Origin: Chloracidobacterium sp.
GTDB lineage: Bacteria > Acidobacteriota > Blastocatellia > Chloracidobacteriales > Chloracidobacteriaceae
Assembly: GCA_025057975.1 (NCBI GenBank)
Contig: JANWUV010000018.1
Location: forward strand, 1-62,209
Length of the DNA stretch: 62,209 nt
Direction: 5' to 3'
In this document: positions 45,670 to 55,109 of the stretch, one piece after another
Numbering within the stretch: position 1 is the stretch's first letter
Layout: every line of letters begins with the position of its first letter
Notes under the pieces: model-generated
The model's input: only the letters and a program-made list of their open reading frames with translations
What the model was told of the DNA's origin: nothing
Databases searched by the model: none
Translations under genes and position numbers: made by a program

Positions 45670-47186
45670 ACGCCGAGGCCGACCTCGCTGCGCCGCTGCG
45701 CCTGTCCGGGAGACTTCATCCTTGGACATTAGCGTTCGGATTGTTCGCTGTTGCGCGGCAAATGCTGATCCCGCTGCTCTACTGGGTGTTTTCCGGCTTT
45801 GGGTCATTCGGCGCGCTGCTGGTGCTGGTTTTTGGTGTGCCGAACCTACTGCTGGTCATCGCTCGGTACTGGAGCTTTCGCTATCGCGTGGAAGCTGATG
45901 AACTGGTCATCGAACAGGGTATCGTGCGCCGCCGAGAACGGCATATTCCGCTGGCCAACATTCAGGAAATCCGTCTCGAACAGAACCTTGTTCAGCGTTG
46001 GCTGGGTGTGGCGCGGGCTGACGTGGAAACGTCAACCGGGGGCGGAGTGGAAGCCTCGCTCGCCGTGCTTGCGACCGCCGATATTGCGCGACTGCGTCAG
46101 AGCGTGTTTGGAACGCGGGCTTCCGTCGCGCCAACTGCCACCCCCCATGCCGCTACGGAAACGCCCCTGCTTGCGCTGCGTCCGCGCGAGTTACTCATCG
46201 CTGGACTGACTTCAAACAGTGTTTTTACGCTGTTTGTCGCACTGGGAGCGCTGTTTCGCTTTGCCGAGGAATGGTTGCCGGAAGCGGGTCGTCGGGCGGT
46301 CTGGCGGGCGGTCATCGAGGTGACGCAGGCGCTTGGCGGACGGAGCGTATTGGCAACGACACTGACGCTGACGTTTTGGATTGGCGTTTTACTTCTGTCC
46401 AGCGCAGCCCTTTCCGCCCTGCTCAGCTTGGCGCGGCTCTATGACTTTCGACTGACGCGGCATGGAACATCGCTCCGGCGCACATACGGGTTGTTCACAC
46501 GCCACGTCAGCAACCTCTCGCCGGCGCGTATTCAGGTCATCACCGTTGAGCAAACGCTGTTGCAGCGACTGTTCGGCTGGGCGGCGCTACGGGTGGATGT
46601 GGCCGGCGTCGCTTATGAACGAGATGAAGAATGGCAAGGCCGGGGGCTGCTGGCGCCGCTGGTTCGCCGCGACGCTGTAGAAAACCTGCTGCCGTGTTTT
46701 CTGGAAGGCTGCGCACTGGACGCCTCCGCGTGGCGGTCGGTGTCGCCGCTGGCTTTTCGGCGGGGCGTCGTCCGGCGCTCAATCTGGCTGCTTTTGGCAA
46801 CCGCCGCAGCGTTTTGGTGGTGGTCGTGGTCATACGGCTGGCTGCCGCTGCTCTCCTTTCCGGCGCTTGTCCTTGTCAGTTGGCTGGACTATCGCGCGTG
46901 GGGGTATCTTGCCGCGCCGGACTACTGGTTTGTCCGTCGCGGCTGGGCTAATCGCGTCATCTACGCCGTACCGGTACGGAACATTCAGACGGTGGTCGTC
47001 ACGCAAACGCCGTTTGATCGGCGGTTGGGACTGGCGACGCTGATACTGGATACGGCGGGGCCGACGCCGGTTGTCATCCGTAATGTCCCTGTCGCTGACG
47101 CCGAGGCGTTGGGCGGTCGCGTCGCGCGTGCGGCCGAAAGCTGGTGCGTCAGCGTCGCCGACCCGGCGCATCCCCAATCGCCATAG
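45666..47186 (+). CDS. Multi-PH-domain membrane protein (YdbT-like)
   Basis: 506 residues: alternating membrane pairs and bPH2 domains. Three such domains are seen, around 60-140 (FRYRVEADELVIEQGIVRRRERHIPLANIQEIRLEQN in short matches), 255-340 (FRLTRHGTSLRRTYGLF) and 415-490 (YAVPVRNIQTVVVTQTPFDRRLGL). The ATG overlaps the end of the YdbS-like gene (ATGA-type), so they form a pair. Lipid or protein binding is inferred from the fold. Confidence 0.87.
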   Translation: MNAEADLAAPLRLSGRLHPWTLAFGLFAVARQMLIPLLYWVFSGFGSFGALLVLVFGVPNLLLVIARYWSFRYRVEADELVIEQGIVRRRERHIPLANIQEIRLEQNLVQRWLGVARADVETSTGGGVEASLAVLATADIARLRQSVFGTRASVAPTATPHAATETPLLALRPRELLIAGLTSNSVFTLFVALGALFRFAEEWLPEAGRRAVWRAVIEVTQALGGRSVLATTLTLTFWIGVLLLSSAALSALLSLARLYDFRLTRHGTSLRRTYGLFTRHVSNLSPARIQVITVEQTLLQRLFGWAALRVDVAGVAYERDEEWQGRGLLAPLVRRDAVENLLPCFLEGCALDASAWRSVSPLAFRRGVVRRSIWLLLATAAAFWWWSWSYGWLPLLSFPALVLVSWLDYRAWGYLAAPDYWFVRRGWANRVIYAVPVRNIQTVVVTQTPFDRRLGLATLILDTAGPTPVVIRNVPVADAEALGGRVARAAESWCVSVADPAHPQSP

Positions 47187-47356
47187 CCCGAATCGCCGTG
47201 GTGTCGGGACCGCCGCCGTTCATTGTCTGGCGGCGTCCCACGCCGGAGACCGGAAAATTCGGTACGCTTGGCGCGTGCAACAGCGTAGGGGAGGCCGTTG
47301 CGCCGACCCGAAAAAGACCGTGGGAGTCTCTCCCTCACGTCACGGAGAAAGCATCG

Positions 47357-48109
47357 TTGAACGCGGCTGCATCATCCGTCGTCGCCGTCATTCCAGCCCG
47401 CTATAACGCCGTCCGCCTGCCGGGTAAGCCGCTGATTGACCTGTGCGGAAAACCGATGATTCAGCGTGTTTACGCGCGCGTTCGGCAAACACCGGGCATT
47501 GCGCGGGTGATTGTCGCTACGGACGACCGGCAAATCGCCACCGTTGTCGAGGGGTTTGGCGGAGAAGCGTGGATGACGCGCGCCGACCACGCCAGCGGGA
47601 CGGATCGAGTAGCCGAGGTCGCCGCAGCGATTGACGCCGACATCATCATCAATGTGCAAGGCGATGAGCCGCTCATCGCGCCGGAAACCATCACCGCCGC
47701 TGTCGCGCCGTTACAGGCGGACACGGCGCTTCTGATGGCGACCACCTGCGAGCGACTCAATCCCGCCGACGCCGCCAACCCCAACGTCGTCAAAGTCGTG
47801 TGCGACGCTCAACACCATGCGCTGTATTTCTCGCGCGCGCTGATTCCCTACCCGCGTCAGCCGGCGCAGGCGCAGACGCTCTGGCGGAAGCATACCGGGC
47901 TGTACGTGTATCGCCGTGAGACGTTGCTGTGGCTGACCAGGCTTCCCCCGGCGCCGCTTGAGTTGGCTGAAGGACTTGAACAACTCCGGGCGCTCACGCA
48001 CGGCGTACGCATTCGCGTCGTGGAAACTGCCTATTCTTCTATTGGCGTGGATACACCGGCGGACGCCGAGCGCGTCCGCCAGCGGTTGGAAAGCCTTGGG
48101 GAAGACTAA
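47357..48109 (+). CDS. kdsB: 3-deoxy-manno-octulosonate cytidylyltransferase KdsB
   Basis: 250 residues from a TTG at 47357 with GGAG upstream. Motifs: VVAVIPARYNAVRLPGKPL, VIVATDDRQI, MTRADHASGTDRVAE, NVQGDEPLI, KVVCDAQHHALYFSRALIP, KHTGLYVYRRETLL and the C-terminal GVDTPADAERV. It activates Kdo as CMP-Kdo for LPS inner core synthesis, in agreement with lptE elsewhere in the window. Confidence 0.95.
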   Translation: MNAAASSVVAVIPARYNAVRLPGKPLIDLCGKPMIQRVYARVRQTPGIARVIVATDDRQIATVVEGFGGEAWMTRADHASGTDRVAEVAAAIDADIIINVQGDEPLIAPETITAAVAPLQADTALLMATTCERLNPADAANPNVVKVVCDAQHHALYFSRALIPYPRQPAQAQTLWRKHTGLYVYRRETLLWLTRLPPAPLELAEGLEQLRALTHGVRIRVVETAYSSIGVDTPADAERVRQRLESLGED

Positions 48110-48115
48110 GGGAAA

Positions 48116-48427
48116 CTAGCGCGGATCGTACCAGTCAGTCGTTGGACGCCCTGTAAGGCGGGGCGTCTTGCGCGGAATCGGCTTGGTGTACTGTTCCGGC
48201 TGGAAGGCGGATGTGCGGCGGGCTGCGTAAAAGCCCGCCGGAAGCTTGCGGCCGCGCGGAATCTCACGTCCAAAACCACCGGCCGGAGCGGGCGGCGTCG
48301 TGTTCATCACCGGCGGCGAAGTCACCCGCCCAGCGTAAAAGTTCCGTGACAGTTTTCTTCCCTCTGGAATATCCGATGAGCTCCGGTACGGAGAAAGGCG
48401 GCAGGGAACATCGTCGTTGATGGGCAT
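48116..48427 (-). CDS. Small repeat protein, unknown
   Basis: 103 residues from an ATG at 48427 with a GAGG site upstream. Two copies of the motif (I/P)P-x-GRKL-x-x-x-FYA-x-R are seen (DIPEGRKLSRNFYAGR and EIPRGRKLPAGFYAAR), separated by about 25 residues. The C-terminal PIPRKTPRLTGRPTTDWYDPR-like tail (21 residues, given here only in part) is also basic and Pro-rich. No family is recognised. It ends 7 bases after kdsB on the opposite strand. Confidence 0.6.
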   Translation of the reverse strand: MPINDDVPCRLSPYRSSSDIPEGRKLSRNFYAGRVTSPPVMNTTPPAPAGGFGREIPRGRKLPAGFYAARRTSAFQPEQYTKPIPRKTPRLTGRPTTDWYDPR

Positions 48428-48549
48428 AGGACCTCGCAGGTCGTCACTTTGTGGTTCGCGCCGGCGTTCTCTCCGGCGGCTGCCCACGTTAGCGGTATAG
48501 CGTTAATCAGGCTGTATGGATTAGCACAAGGTTGGACGCTGTCAACAGG

Positions 48550-51249
48550 TCACGCCGCTGGCGCTTCCCGACCGAGCGCCCGTGCAACCGCCGCCAACAA
48601 CACTTCCGGTGTAAAAGGCTTTTGGAGAAACATCACCGCCCGCGTCGAAAGCTCATCGGTTATGACCTCTTCACCATAGCCGCTGGCGACAATAATCGGT
48701 ATGTCGGAACGGTGTTCACGCATGGCTTTCAAGCACGCCAAGCCGTTCAGCTTGGGGATCGTGGCGTCCAAAATCACCAAGCTAAAGGCGTCCGACTGCT
48801 CGGCGAAGCGCGCCACGCCCTGCTGGCCGTCGGTGGCCGTTACAATGTCGTAGCCAGCTTCCTGTAAGATTTCCGCAAAAAGCTGGGCGATCATCTCATT
48901 GTCTTCGACCACCAAGATCAGCCCTGCCGACGCCGAACTGATGAAAGGCAACCCACTTTCCGGCGTCATGCGCCGTGGCTCGGAGACTGGCGCTTCACCG
49001 GTCGCTCCAGCGCGCAGGGCTGGGAAGCGCACTTCAAAGCGCGTTCCCTTGCCCGGCGCGCTTTCGACGCTAATCGTGCCGCCATGCGCCGTCACGATGC
49101 CGTGCACGACCGACAGGCCCAAACCTGCGCCGTCCCCCATGGTCTTGGTTGTAAAAAATGGGTCGAACACATGCCGGCGGGTTTCTTCATCCATGCCGAC
49201 GCCAGTGTCAGCCACCGTCAGGCAGACGCAGCGACCACCGAGTTGCCCACTCAGCGTTCGTCCGTCGCGCCAAATAGGAAACACCTCCATGCGTGTGCCG
49301 AGCGTGATTGTCCCCCCTTGCGGCATTGCGTCGCGCGCATTCAGGCACAGGTTGACAATAATCTGCTGAACTTGATCGCGGTCACCCTCAAAAGGCGGCA
49401 AGTTGGACGCCAAGTCAGTCGCGAGCTCAATGGTTGGGGGTAATAACCCGCGCACGAGAACCAGGCTCTCTTCCACCACGGCCGTCAAATCAATCATCTG
49501 CCGCGAGGCTTCCTTCCGCCGCCCAAAGGCGAGCAACTTTGACACCAGTTGCGCAGCGCGCTCGGCCGACGACTCGATGGCGTTGAGGTACTCCTCCAAG
49601 GCCTTGTCACCGCTTGGCGCGACTTTCCGCCGCACCAGGCGTGAAAAGCCCAGAATACTGTTGAGCAGGTTGTTGAAGTCGTGCGCGACGCCGCCTGCAA
49701 GCCGTCCAACGGCTTCCATCTTTTGCGCCAGTTGGAGCGTTGCCTGGAGGCGCTTTCGTTCGCCTACATCCCGCATGACGGCGATCAAGTACTTCTTGCC
49801 GCCAGAAACAAACTCCGACACCGCGTTTTCAATCTCTACCGTGGTCCCGTCCGCACGCCGCGCCGTGAACTCATACGTTGGTGGAGCTGGCTCACCGCGC
49901 ATCCGGCGTTGTGTGTACTCGCGCAACCGCCCCTCTTCATGCGGCGCGCACATAATGTAGAATTCCCGCCCAATGAGCGACTCCGGCGCTTCAACACCAT
50001 ACAGTCGCGCCACAGCTTGGTTGGCGTAAACAATCCGCTGGTCGTCCTCAACAATAATCCCATCGAGGGCGGCATTGAGGATGGCGTGAAACCACTCTTC
50101 ACGCTGACGCAGGCGCTCCGTTAGTTGGCGCGCTTCAGTAACATCCTGAATCAGCGCCAACTGACACGGCGTATCGCCAATGACCAGCGTCACAGCCGAC
50201 AGCAGCGCCTCACCCACGCGACCATCGCGCGTGCGGTAGCTGGCTTGAAAGTCAGTCACCTGCCCCTGCGCTTCCAGTTCGTGGTAATACTGCTCATACT
50301 GTTCTGGTTTTGCCCATAAACCCAGTTCCAACGTCGTACGCCCGATGGCCTCCGCGCGCGTATAGCCGAACATTTTGGTAAACGCCGCATTGACATCGAG
50401 ACAGCGTCCATCCGGTATCCTCTGAATCGAAGTGGCGATGGGAATCACCTGAAAAACACGGTAGAAGCGCTCCTCGCTTTCCACCGAACGCAGTTTTGCC
50501 GTCTGTTGATCGCTAATGTCCTCGATGTACATCGAGACGGCATCCGCCGCGAGGCCATGCCGACGCAGCGGCTCAAACGCCGCCGCAAACCATCGGGACG
50601 ACTGCAACGACTGGTGGACGAACGACACTCCGCGCCCAAGGCGGAGCGTCTCGCGGCACCAGCGCTGCCAAACCGATAAATCGGCCGCCTGCGCTTCCGT
50701 CAAGCCCAACGCATCCAGCGGGACGCCGACGAGTTGCTCCGGCGGCCGCCCAAAATCGGCGGCAAAGGTTTGGTTGATCATTCGAAAGACAAAGCGCTCA
50801 CCGACGCTTTCCATCACCGCCAGCCGCGCCGGCGACGATACAGCCAGCCCACGAACGAACGCCGCCTGAACAGCCTGTTCAAACGCCTGACGCTTCAGCG
50901 ACATCGCCTGTTGCAGCCGCCGAACGACCAGCGTCGGGGGCGTCCGGACATCCAGACAATCCCACGCGCCGGCTCTCAGCCAAACCGCCACATGCGTTTC
51001 TGAGAGCTGCTCCGCGCAAACGATGACCGGAATCCGACGCTCGCATGCCATGCGCCACCAAGCAGCGGACGGGTCGCCGGCCGCTGTGTGGCTATCTACA
51101 AGCACGGCATCCACTGCCGACCAGTCAACCGGCCGGGTCAATGTCAGGGCTTCTACTTGGAAACCAGCGTCGCGCAGAGCCGACGCGAGGCGTTCCACAA
51201 TCGGAGATGCGCCGATTGTGGCGATGAAACTTGGACGAGAGGTTGTCAA
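48550..51249 (-). CDS. Hybrid sensor histidine kinase/response regulator with PAS domains
   Basis: 899 residues. The first ~125 residues look like a degenerate receiver (AVDAVLVDSHTA region). Two or three PAS domains follow (about 135-500; for example YRVFQVIPIATSIQRIPDGRCLDVN and FHAILNAALDGIIVEDDQR in parts). Next come a HisKA segment LAGGVAHDFNNLLNSILGFSRLV with the phosphoacceptor His, an HATPase domain (N-box NLCLNARDAM, DTGVGM, GAGLGLSVVHGIV) and a C-terminal receiver (ILVVEDNEMIAQLF, LVILDATIPKLNG). Its input and output are unknown. Confidence 0.93.
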   Translation of the reverse strand: MTTSRPSFIATIGASPIVERLASALRDAGFQVEALTLTRPVDWSAVDAVLVDSHTAAGDPSAAWWRMACERRIPVIVCAEQLSETHVAVWLRAGAWDCLDVRTPPTLVVRRLQQAMSLKRQAFEQAVQAAFVRGLAVSSPARLAVMESVGERFVFRMINQTFAADFGRPPEQLVGVPLDALGLTEAQAADLSVWQRWCRETLRLGRGVSFVHQSLQSSRWFAAAFEPLRRHGLAADAVSMYIEDISDQQTAKLRSVESEERFYRVFQVIPIATSIQRIPDGRCLDVNAAFTKMFGYTRAEAIGRTTLELGLWAKPEQYEQYYHELEAQGQVTDFQASYRTRDGRVGEALLSAVTLVIGDTPCQLALIQDVTEARQLTERLRQREEWFHAILNAALDGIIVEDDQRIVYANQAVARLYGVEAPESLIGREFYIMCAPHEEGRLREYTQRRMRGEPAPPTYEFTARRADGTTVEIENAVSEFVSGGKKYLIAVMRDVGERKRLQATLQLAQKMEAVGRLAGGVAHDFNNLLNSILGFSRLVRRKVAPSGDKALEEYLNAIESSAERAAQLVSKLLAFGRRKEASRQMIDLTAVVEESLVLVRGLLPPTIELATDLASNLPPFEGDRDQVQQIIVNLCLNARDAMPQGGTITLGTRMEVFPIWRDGRTLSGQLGGRCVCLTVADTGVGMDEETRRHVFDPFFTTKTMGDGAGLGLSVVHGIVTAHGGTISVESAPGKGTRFEVRFPALRAGATGEAPVSEPRRMTPESGLPFISSASAGLILVVEDNEMIAQLFAEILQEAGYDIVTATDGQQGVARFAEQSDAFSLVILDATIPKLNGLACLKAMREHRSDIPIIVASGYGEEVITDELSTRAVMFLQKPFTPEVLLAAVARALGREAPAA

Positions 51250-51389
51250 CGAAACAAACGCCGAGGACGAATAGACTCAGCAGCCGCTCAACCTAGGCTG
51301 GAAGCCGAAAAGCCTACTTGACTGGACAAAGCCTCACAAGAGCCGGAAGGCGACGGTGCGGCGGCTGTCGCTGTTTGTGTCCGGCGCTC

Positions 51390-52298
51390 TCAATCGCCGC
51401 GTGCGTAACTCTTCGCTCGTGCCAGCGATTCGGTGATAAAGCGCCACGTGTCCACCTGCGCCTGCACCGGCGTCAGGTCAAGCTTGAGCACGTGATCGAG
51501 GTGATCCTGCGGTGTGAAGTTTTGCACTACGCTGACGTGGAAGGGACGGGAGAAAATCACCCGCGAGTCAATTTCATCCACGACTTGCCCGGCGTCATCG
51601 GTTTTGCGCTCGTGCAAGCCGTACATCACATAGCAGGCGGTCGTCGCGTGCACCAACAGGTACAGCTCAACGGCGTCGAACTTACCGATGTAGCGCAGTT
51701 CATCCGCCCGACCAATATCCACCGTTGGGGTTGTCTCCGTCTTGACGGTCGTGATGGCTTTCGTCAGATGCGTACTGAGCCGCCCGTCAGACACGACAAC
51801 GGTCGGCGTACGGGTGTCTTCCGGTTTAGCGCACTGGGCGAAAGCGGCGCTAAGCGCGTCAAAAGCGGCCTTGGCGTCCACGTACGCCTTCCGTATGTCG
51901 AGGTATAGCTTGGAGTTCGGGTTCGCCCGGTAAATGCGGTTGACCTGTTCGTAATACCCGTTGAGAACGCCATACCGTTCTTGCAGGCGGTTGCTCCAAC
52001 TTGTGTGCAGCGCACTATACTCTTCATAGCGCACCACTCGCCGACTCACCTGCTGGCCTAGTGGCGAGGCGGCAAGCTGCTTTTGTAGGTCTTCAGCTTC
52101 CGCCCTAAAGCTGCGCAGAGCCGCCAACAGGTCTGCCTCCGCCATGACGACCGGGGCTTGCGCCTGTACGGCCGGTGGGAAGCCAGCACACGCCACCGCG
52201 ACCAACAGGACAAGAAACGGTCTTACTTTCCACCACCAGCTGAGCCTCGCAAAACTAAGCCGTTGCTGGGCGTCGAAGGGCTTGATGTCGTGCGTCAT
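51390..52298 (-). CDS. Exported paralogue family protein, copy 1
   Basis: 302 residues from an ATG at 52298 after a GAGG site. It has a signal peptide (FLVLLVAVACAGFPPAVQAQ) and then the layout shared with the next two genes: LLAALRSFRAEAEDL, VRYEEYSALH, YYEQVNRIYRANPNSKLY, the RYIGKFDAVELYLLVHATTACYVMYG segment (in parts) and the end ESLARAKSYAR. This copy is the most diverged and lacks the DSR segment of the others. No known family is recognised. It should be exported to periplasm or outer membrane. Confidence 0.78.
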   Translation of the reverse strand: MTHDIKPFDAQQRLSFARLSWWWKVRPFLVLLVAVACAGFPPAVQAQAPVVMAEADLLAALRSFRAEAEDLQKQLAASPLGQQVSRRVVRYEEYSALHTSWSNRLQERYGVLNGYYEQVNRIYRANPNSKLYLDIRKAYVDAKAAFDALSAAFAQCAKPEDTRTPTVVVSDGRLSTHLTKAITTVKTETTPTVDIGRADELRYIGKFDAVELYLLVHATTACYVMYGLHERKTDDAGQVVDEIDSRVIFSRPFHVSVVQNFTPQDHLDHVLKLDLTPVQAQVDTWRFITESLARAKSYARGD

Positions 52299-52477
52299 GA
52301 TGGCAACCTCAAGCGATAACGCGCCACAAGGGCGTACGGGCTGGAAAAACATACCCCTGAAGCTTGGAAAAACAGCTACGCTAGCTGTAATCTCAGCGCG
52401 GGCTGACAGTGAAACACGAAAGCAACGTTTTGTAAATAGCTTTTCGCTAGAAACTAACGCACCATGCGAAGCGCGTC

Positions 52478-52520
52478 AAAAAACGAGACGGGGAAGCCTC
52501 CAACTCGGAAGCTTCCCCGT
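52478..52520 (-). terminator. Rho-independent terminator downstream of exported paralogue copy 2
   Basis: Read on the minus strand, ACGGGGAAGC pairs with GCTTCCCCGT across a 13-base loop and is followed by CTCGTTTTTT. It lies between copy 2 and the start of copy 1, so the paralogues are probably transcribed separately. Confidence 0.8.
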
Positions 52521-52552
52521 GCTACGTTGACGCCCGCCTGTAACGCGGTGCG

Positions 52553-53446
52553 TCAATTCACGCGGCTGTAGGATTTCGCCCGTGCAAAGAACTCGCTGAG
52601 GTTGCTGAGCATTTCCCCCTCGGCCTCAACGGCCGCAATCTTGAGCTTGAGAGCGTTTTCCAAATGCTCATTTGGCGTCAGGGCGCGCACCGCTGGCGTG
52701 TAGGGAAACAGCTCCGAGCGTACAACGGACAGGTGGAACTGCTCACTGGCCTTGCCGCTGTCATCTGTGACGACCTCCTTCCAACCAAACATCACATAGC
52801 ACGCCATGTCACCCTTGACGAGTAGGAACATCTCCACTGAGTCAAAGTTGCCGATAAACCGGGAGTCGTCGGACTCGATAATGTCTTTGGCGGCTTCCGC
52901 CGGGGCCGGTGGGAGCGTCGCCGTACGGGCTGAGGTCGCAATCCGCTCGTTGAGACGCCGGTCGGCGATAGCAACGGCTTCCGTACGCAGCGTATCGGGC
53001 GCTTCAATTGTGTTGAAGGTGGACTTGAGGTTGTCAAAGACAACCTTGGCGTCAAGATACGCCTGCGTCATTGCTTTGTACAGCGGCGAGTTTGGATTCG
53101 TCCGATAGACGCGGTCAATCTGCGCGTAGTACGCTGACAGTCGCCGATAGCAGTCCTCAATTTTGCTACTGTAGGCCTCAAACGTCCGCCGATAGCTTTC
53201 GTAGTCCATTGTCCGGCGGTTGGGGCGTCCCGTCGCCGCCCCCTTGCCGGCGACTTGGGCTAGCAAATCAAACATCTCGCTGCGCAGCGATTTCAGGCCG
53301 GCGACAATTTCAGTGTCGCTCATCACCTGTCCCTGCATGGCAGGGGCGCTCCAGACTGGGCCAACGACAACGGACACCCACCCAATGACCATCATGGAGG
53401 CTATCCCCCACCTAGTCAACCAACGCCCCAACGACTGGTTACGCAT
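52553..53446 (-). CDS. Exported paralogue family protein, copy 2
   Basis: 297 residues from an ATG at 53446 with AAAGGAG upstream. It has a signal peptide (WGIASMMVIGWVSVVVGPVWSA). Shared motifs are SDTEIVAGLKSLRSEM, AGKGAATGRPNRRTMDYESY, CYRRLSAYYAQIDRVYRTNP, ESDDSRFIGNFDSVEMFLLV, MACYVMFGWKEVV, FHLSVVRSELFPYTP, EHLENALKLKI and FFARAKSYSR. It closely resembles copy 3. The family is unknown to me; a helical mature domain with a beta-rich centre is likely. Confidence 0.78.
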   Translation of the reverse strand: MRNQSLGRWLTRWGIASMMVIGWVSVVVGPVWSAPAMQGQVMSDTEIVAGLKSLRSEMFDLLAQVAGKGAATGRPNRRTMDYESYRRTFEAYSSKIEDCYRRLSAYYAQIDRVYRTNPNSPLYKAMTQAYLDAKVVFDNLKSTFNTIEAPDTLRTEAVAIADRRLNERIATSARTATLPPAPAEAAKDIIESDDSRFIGNFDSVEMFLLVKGDMACYVMFGWKEVVTDDSGKASEQFHLSVVRSELFPYTPAVRALTPNEHLENALKLKIAAVEAEGEMLSNLSEFFARAKSYSRVN

Positions 53447-53887
53447 TGTCTCGCTCCTTTCATGAGGGTTCTTGCGTGCAACCGGTAACCGCCCCTCAAC
53501 TGCAGCAGGTTTGGCCCCAGTCAAACAAAACCGTAAAAACCCGTCAACACCCTAGATGTTTACGTAGTCATCACTTTATCTTTTGGCAGCTAAGCAGGAT
53601 TAAGCTGGATAGGCATGTTTTCCAACGTACGAAACTGGCGGTGGCGGTCATCTTTTCCGGTTGGGAAAGCCATACCGAGCCGCTGCACGCTCAGCGAACG
53701 TCACGGGTGGGAGCGCGCAAGCCCCACCAGGAATGGCAAGCGCCTTTCCAAGTAAGCAGCGTGGTGTACTGTTTGGCATTGCGGCGGCGTTCCGCCGCAT
53801 ATCAAAAACGCCTGACGCCGCTCTCTAAGGACGCTTCATCGGGGCGCTGGCGCAAACAGCACAACCTCATACTGATGTAGAAACACC
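53447..53887. other. Intergenic region between exported paralogues 2 and 3
   Basis: No gene is supported in these 441 bases. A perfect 8-bp stem with a 4-base loop (TGCGGCGG/CCGCCGCA) lies at 53779-53798, downstream of copy 3. It has no T-run and may be a weak terminator. The rest holds no clear feature. Confidence 0.4.
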
Positions 53888-54778
53888 CTAGTTTGTTCGT
53901 GAGTAGGATTTGGCGCGGGCAAAGAACTGCTTGAGGTCGGTCAGGGTGTCACCTTGAGCCTCAACCATGGCGATTTTGAGCTTGAGAGCGTTTTCTAGGT
54001 GTTGCTCCGGCGTCATGGCACGCACCGTCGGGGTGAAGGGAAACATTTCGGAACGCACGACGGACAAGTGGTACTCCTCAGTTGATCTGCCGTTTTCGTC
54101 ATCCACTACTTCCTTCCAACCAAACAGCACATAACAGGCGCTGTCGCCGCGCACGAGCAAAAACATTTCAACGGCGTCAAACGTGCCGATAAAGCGCGAG
54201 TCATCGGACTCAATGATTTCCTTAGCCGCCTGAGCAGGCGCCGGCGGAATAGCCGCCGTACGGACAGATGTGGAAACGCGCTCGTTGAGCCGGTGATCGT
54301 TTGAGACCACAGCTTCGGTGATGGTCTGCTCCGGCGGCTCTAGCGTGCTAAAGGTGGATTTGAGATTGTCAAACACGCCCTTAGTGTCAAGGTAAGTCTG
54401 CACCATCTGTTTGTAGAGCGGCGTGTTTGGATTGGTGCGGTAGATGCGGTTGATCTGCTCGTAGCAACCAGCCAGACGCCGGTAACAGTCCTCAATCTTG
54501 GCGCTGTAAGACTCATACGTGCTTCGGTACAGCTCAAAATCCATAGTCCGCCGACTGGGGCGAGTCATCGCTGCCCCCTTGCCGGCGACCTGAGACAACA
54601 AATCGAGCATCTCGCTGCGCAGGGCGCGTAACGCGGCGACGATCTCGCTGTCGGTCATGATGCGGTCCTGCGGCGGGCGAGGAACGGCCAGCGCTGCCAG
54701 CGACAGAAGACCCAAACAAACCACCACCCAAGCCAAGCGACGGCGCACAAGGCTTCCCCAAAACCTCATAATGCTCAT
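53888..54778 (-). CDS. Exported paralogue family protein, copy 3
   Basis: 296 residues from an ATG at 54778 after GGTGG. It has a signal peptide (LAWVVVCLGLLSLAALAV). It has the same motif order as copy 2: SDSEIVAALRALRSEM, AGKGAAMTRPSRRTMDFELY, CYRRLAGCYEQINRIYRTNP, ESDDSRFIGTFDAVEMFLLV, FGWKEVV, YHLSVVRSEMFPFTP, HLENALKLKI and FFARAKSYSR. It is the upstream-most of the three. An AT-rich region with an inverted repeat lies upstream at 54876-54889. Confidence 0.78.
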   Translation of the reverse strand: MSIMRFWGSLVRRRLAWVVVCLGLLSLAALAVPRPPQDRIMTDSEIVAALRALRSEMLDLLSQVAGKGAAMTRPSRRTMDFELYRSTYESYSAKIEDCYRRLAGCYEQINRIYRTNPNTPLYKQMVQTYLDTKGVFDNLKSTFSTLEPPEQTITEAVVSNDHRLNERVSTSVRTAAIPPAPAQAAKEIIESDDSRFIGTFDAVEMFLLVRGDSACYVLFGWKEVVDDENGRSTEEYHLSVVRSEMFPFTPTVRAMTPEQHLENALKLKIAMVEAQGDTLTDLKQFFARAKSYSRTN

Positions 54779-55109
54779 CTTTACCACCAGTTTCGGTTAC
54801 ACACCGCGACGAAAATGCGGCTTTAGCTTACTTTTCAGTTAGGCTGTTTTTCTGAGAGGGTATGACACGGTGATGTTACATTACTGTAAAAAGAGAAAAG
54901 CGTACCGGATTTTTCCGGGCAGTAACTAAAATTTTCGAGATTTCGAGGAAGTGCAGCGCCATAGCACCAGCTTTACTGGCTTACAGGCTGTCGCTTGCCG
55001 CACTCGCTGCCGCGTAAAAGACTTGCTTGTTGACGCGCTGCATCATCAGCGGCGCAATTCACCGCCTGAACCCACGCTATTCATAGCGTGGACTCACACG
55101 CCAACCCCC
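54779..55109. other. AT-rich upstream region with a dyad; no gene
   Basis: The region upstream of copy 3 is visibly richer in A and T than its surroundings. At 54876-54889 there is a TTACATTACTGTAA inverted repeat that could be an operator for copy 3. Near 55040-55085 a stretch resembles sequence at 57273-57320, both lying downstream of FGE-domain sequences. No gene is supported. Confidence 0.4.
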
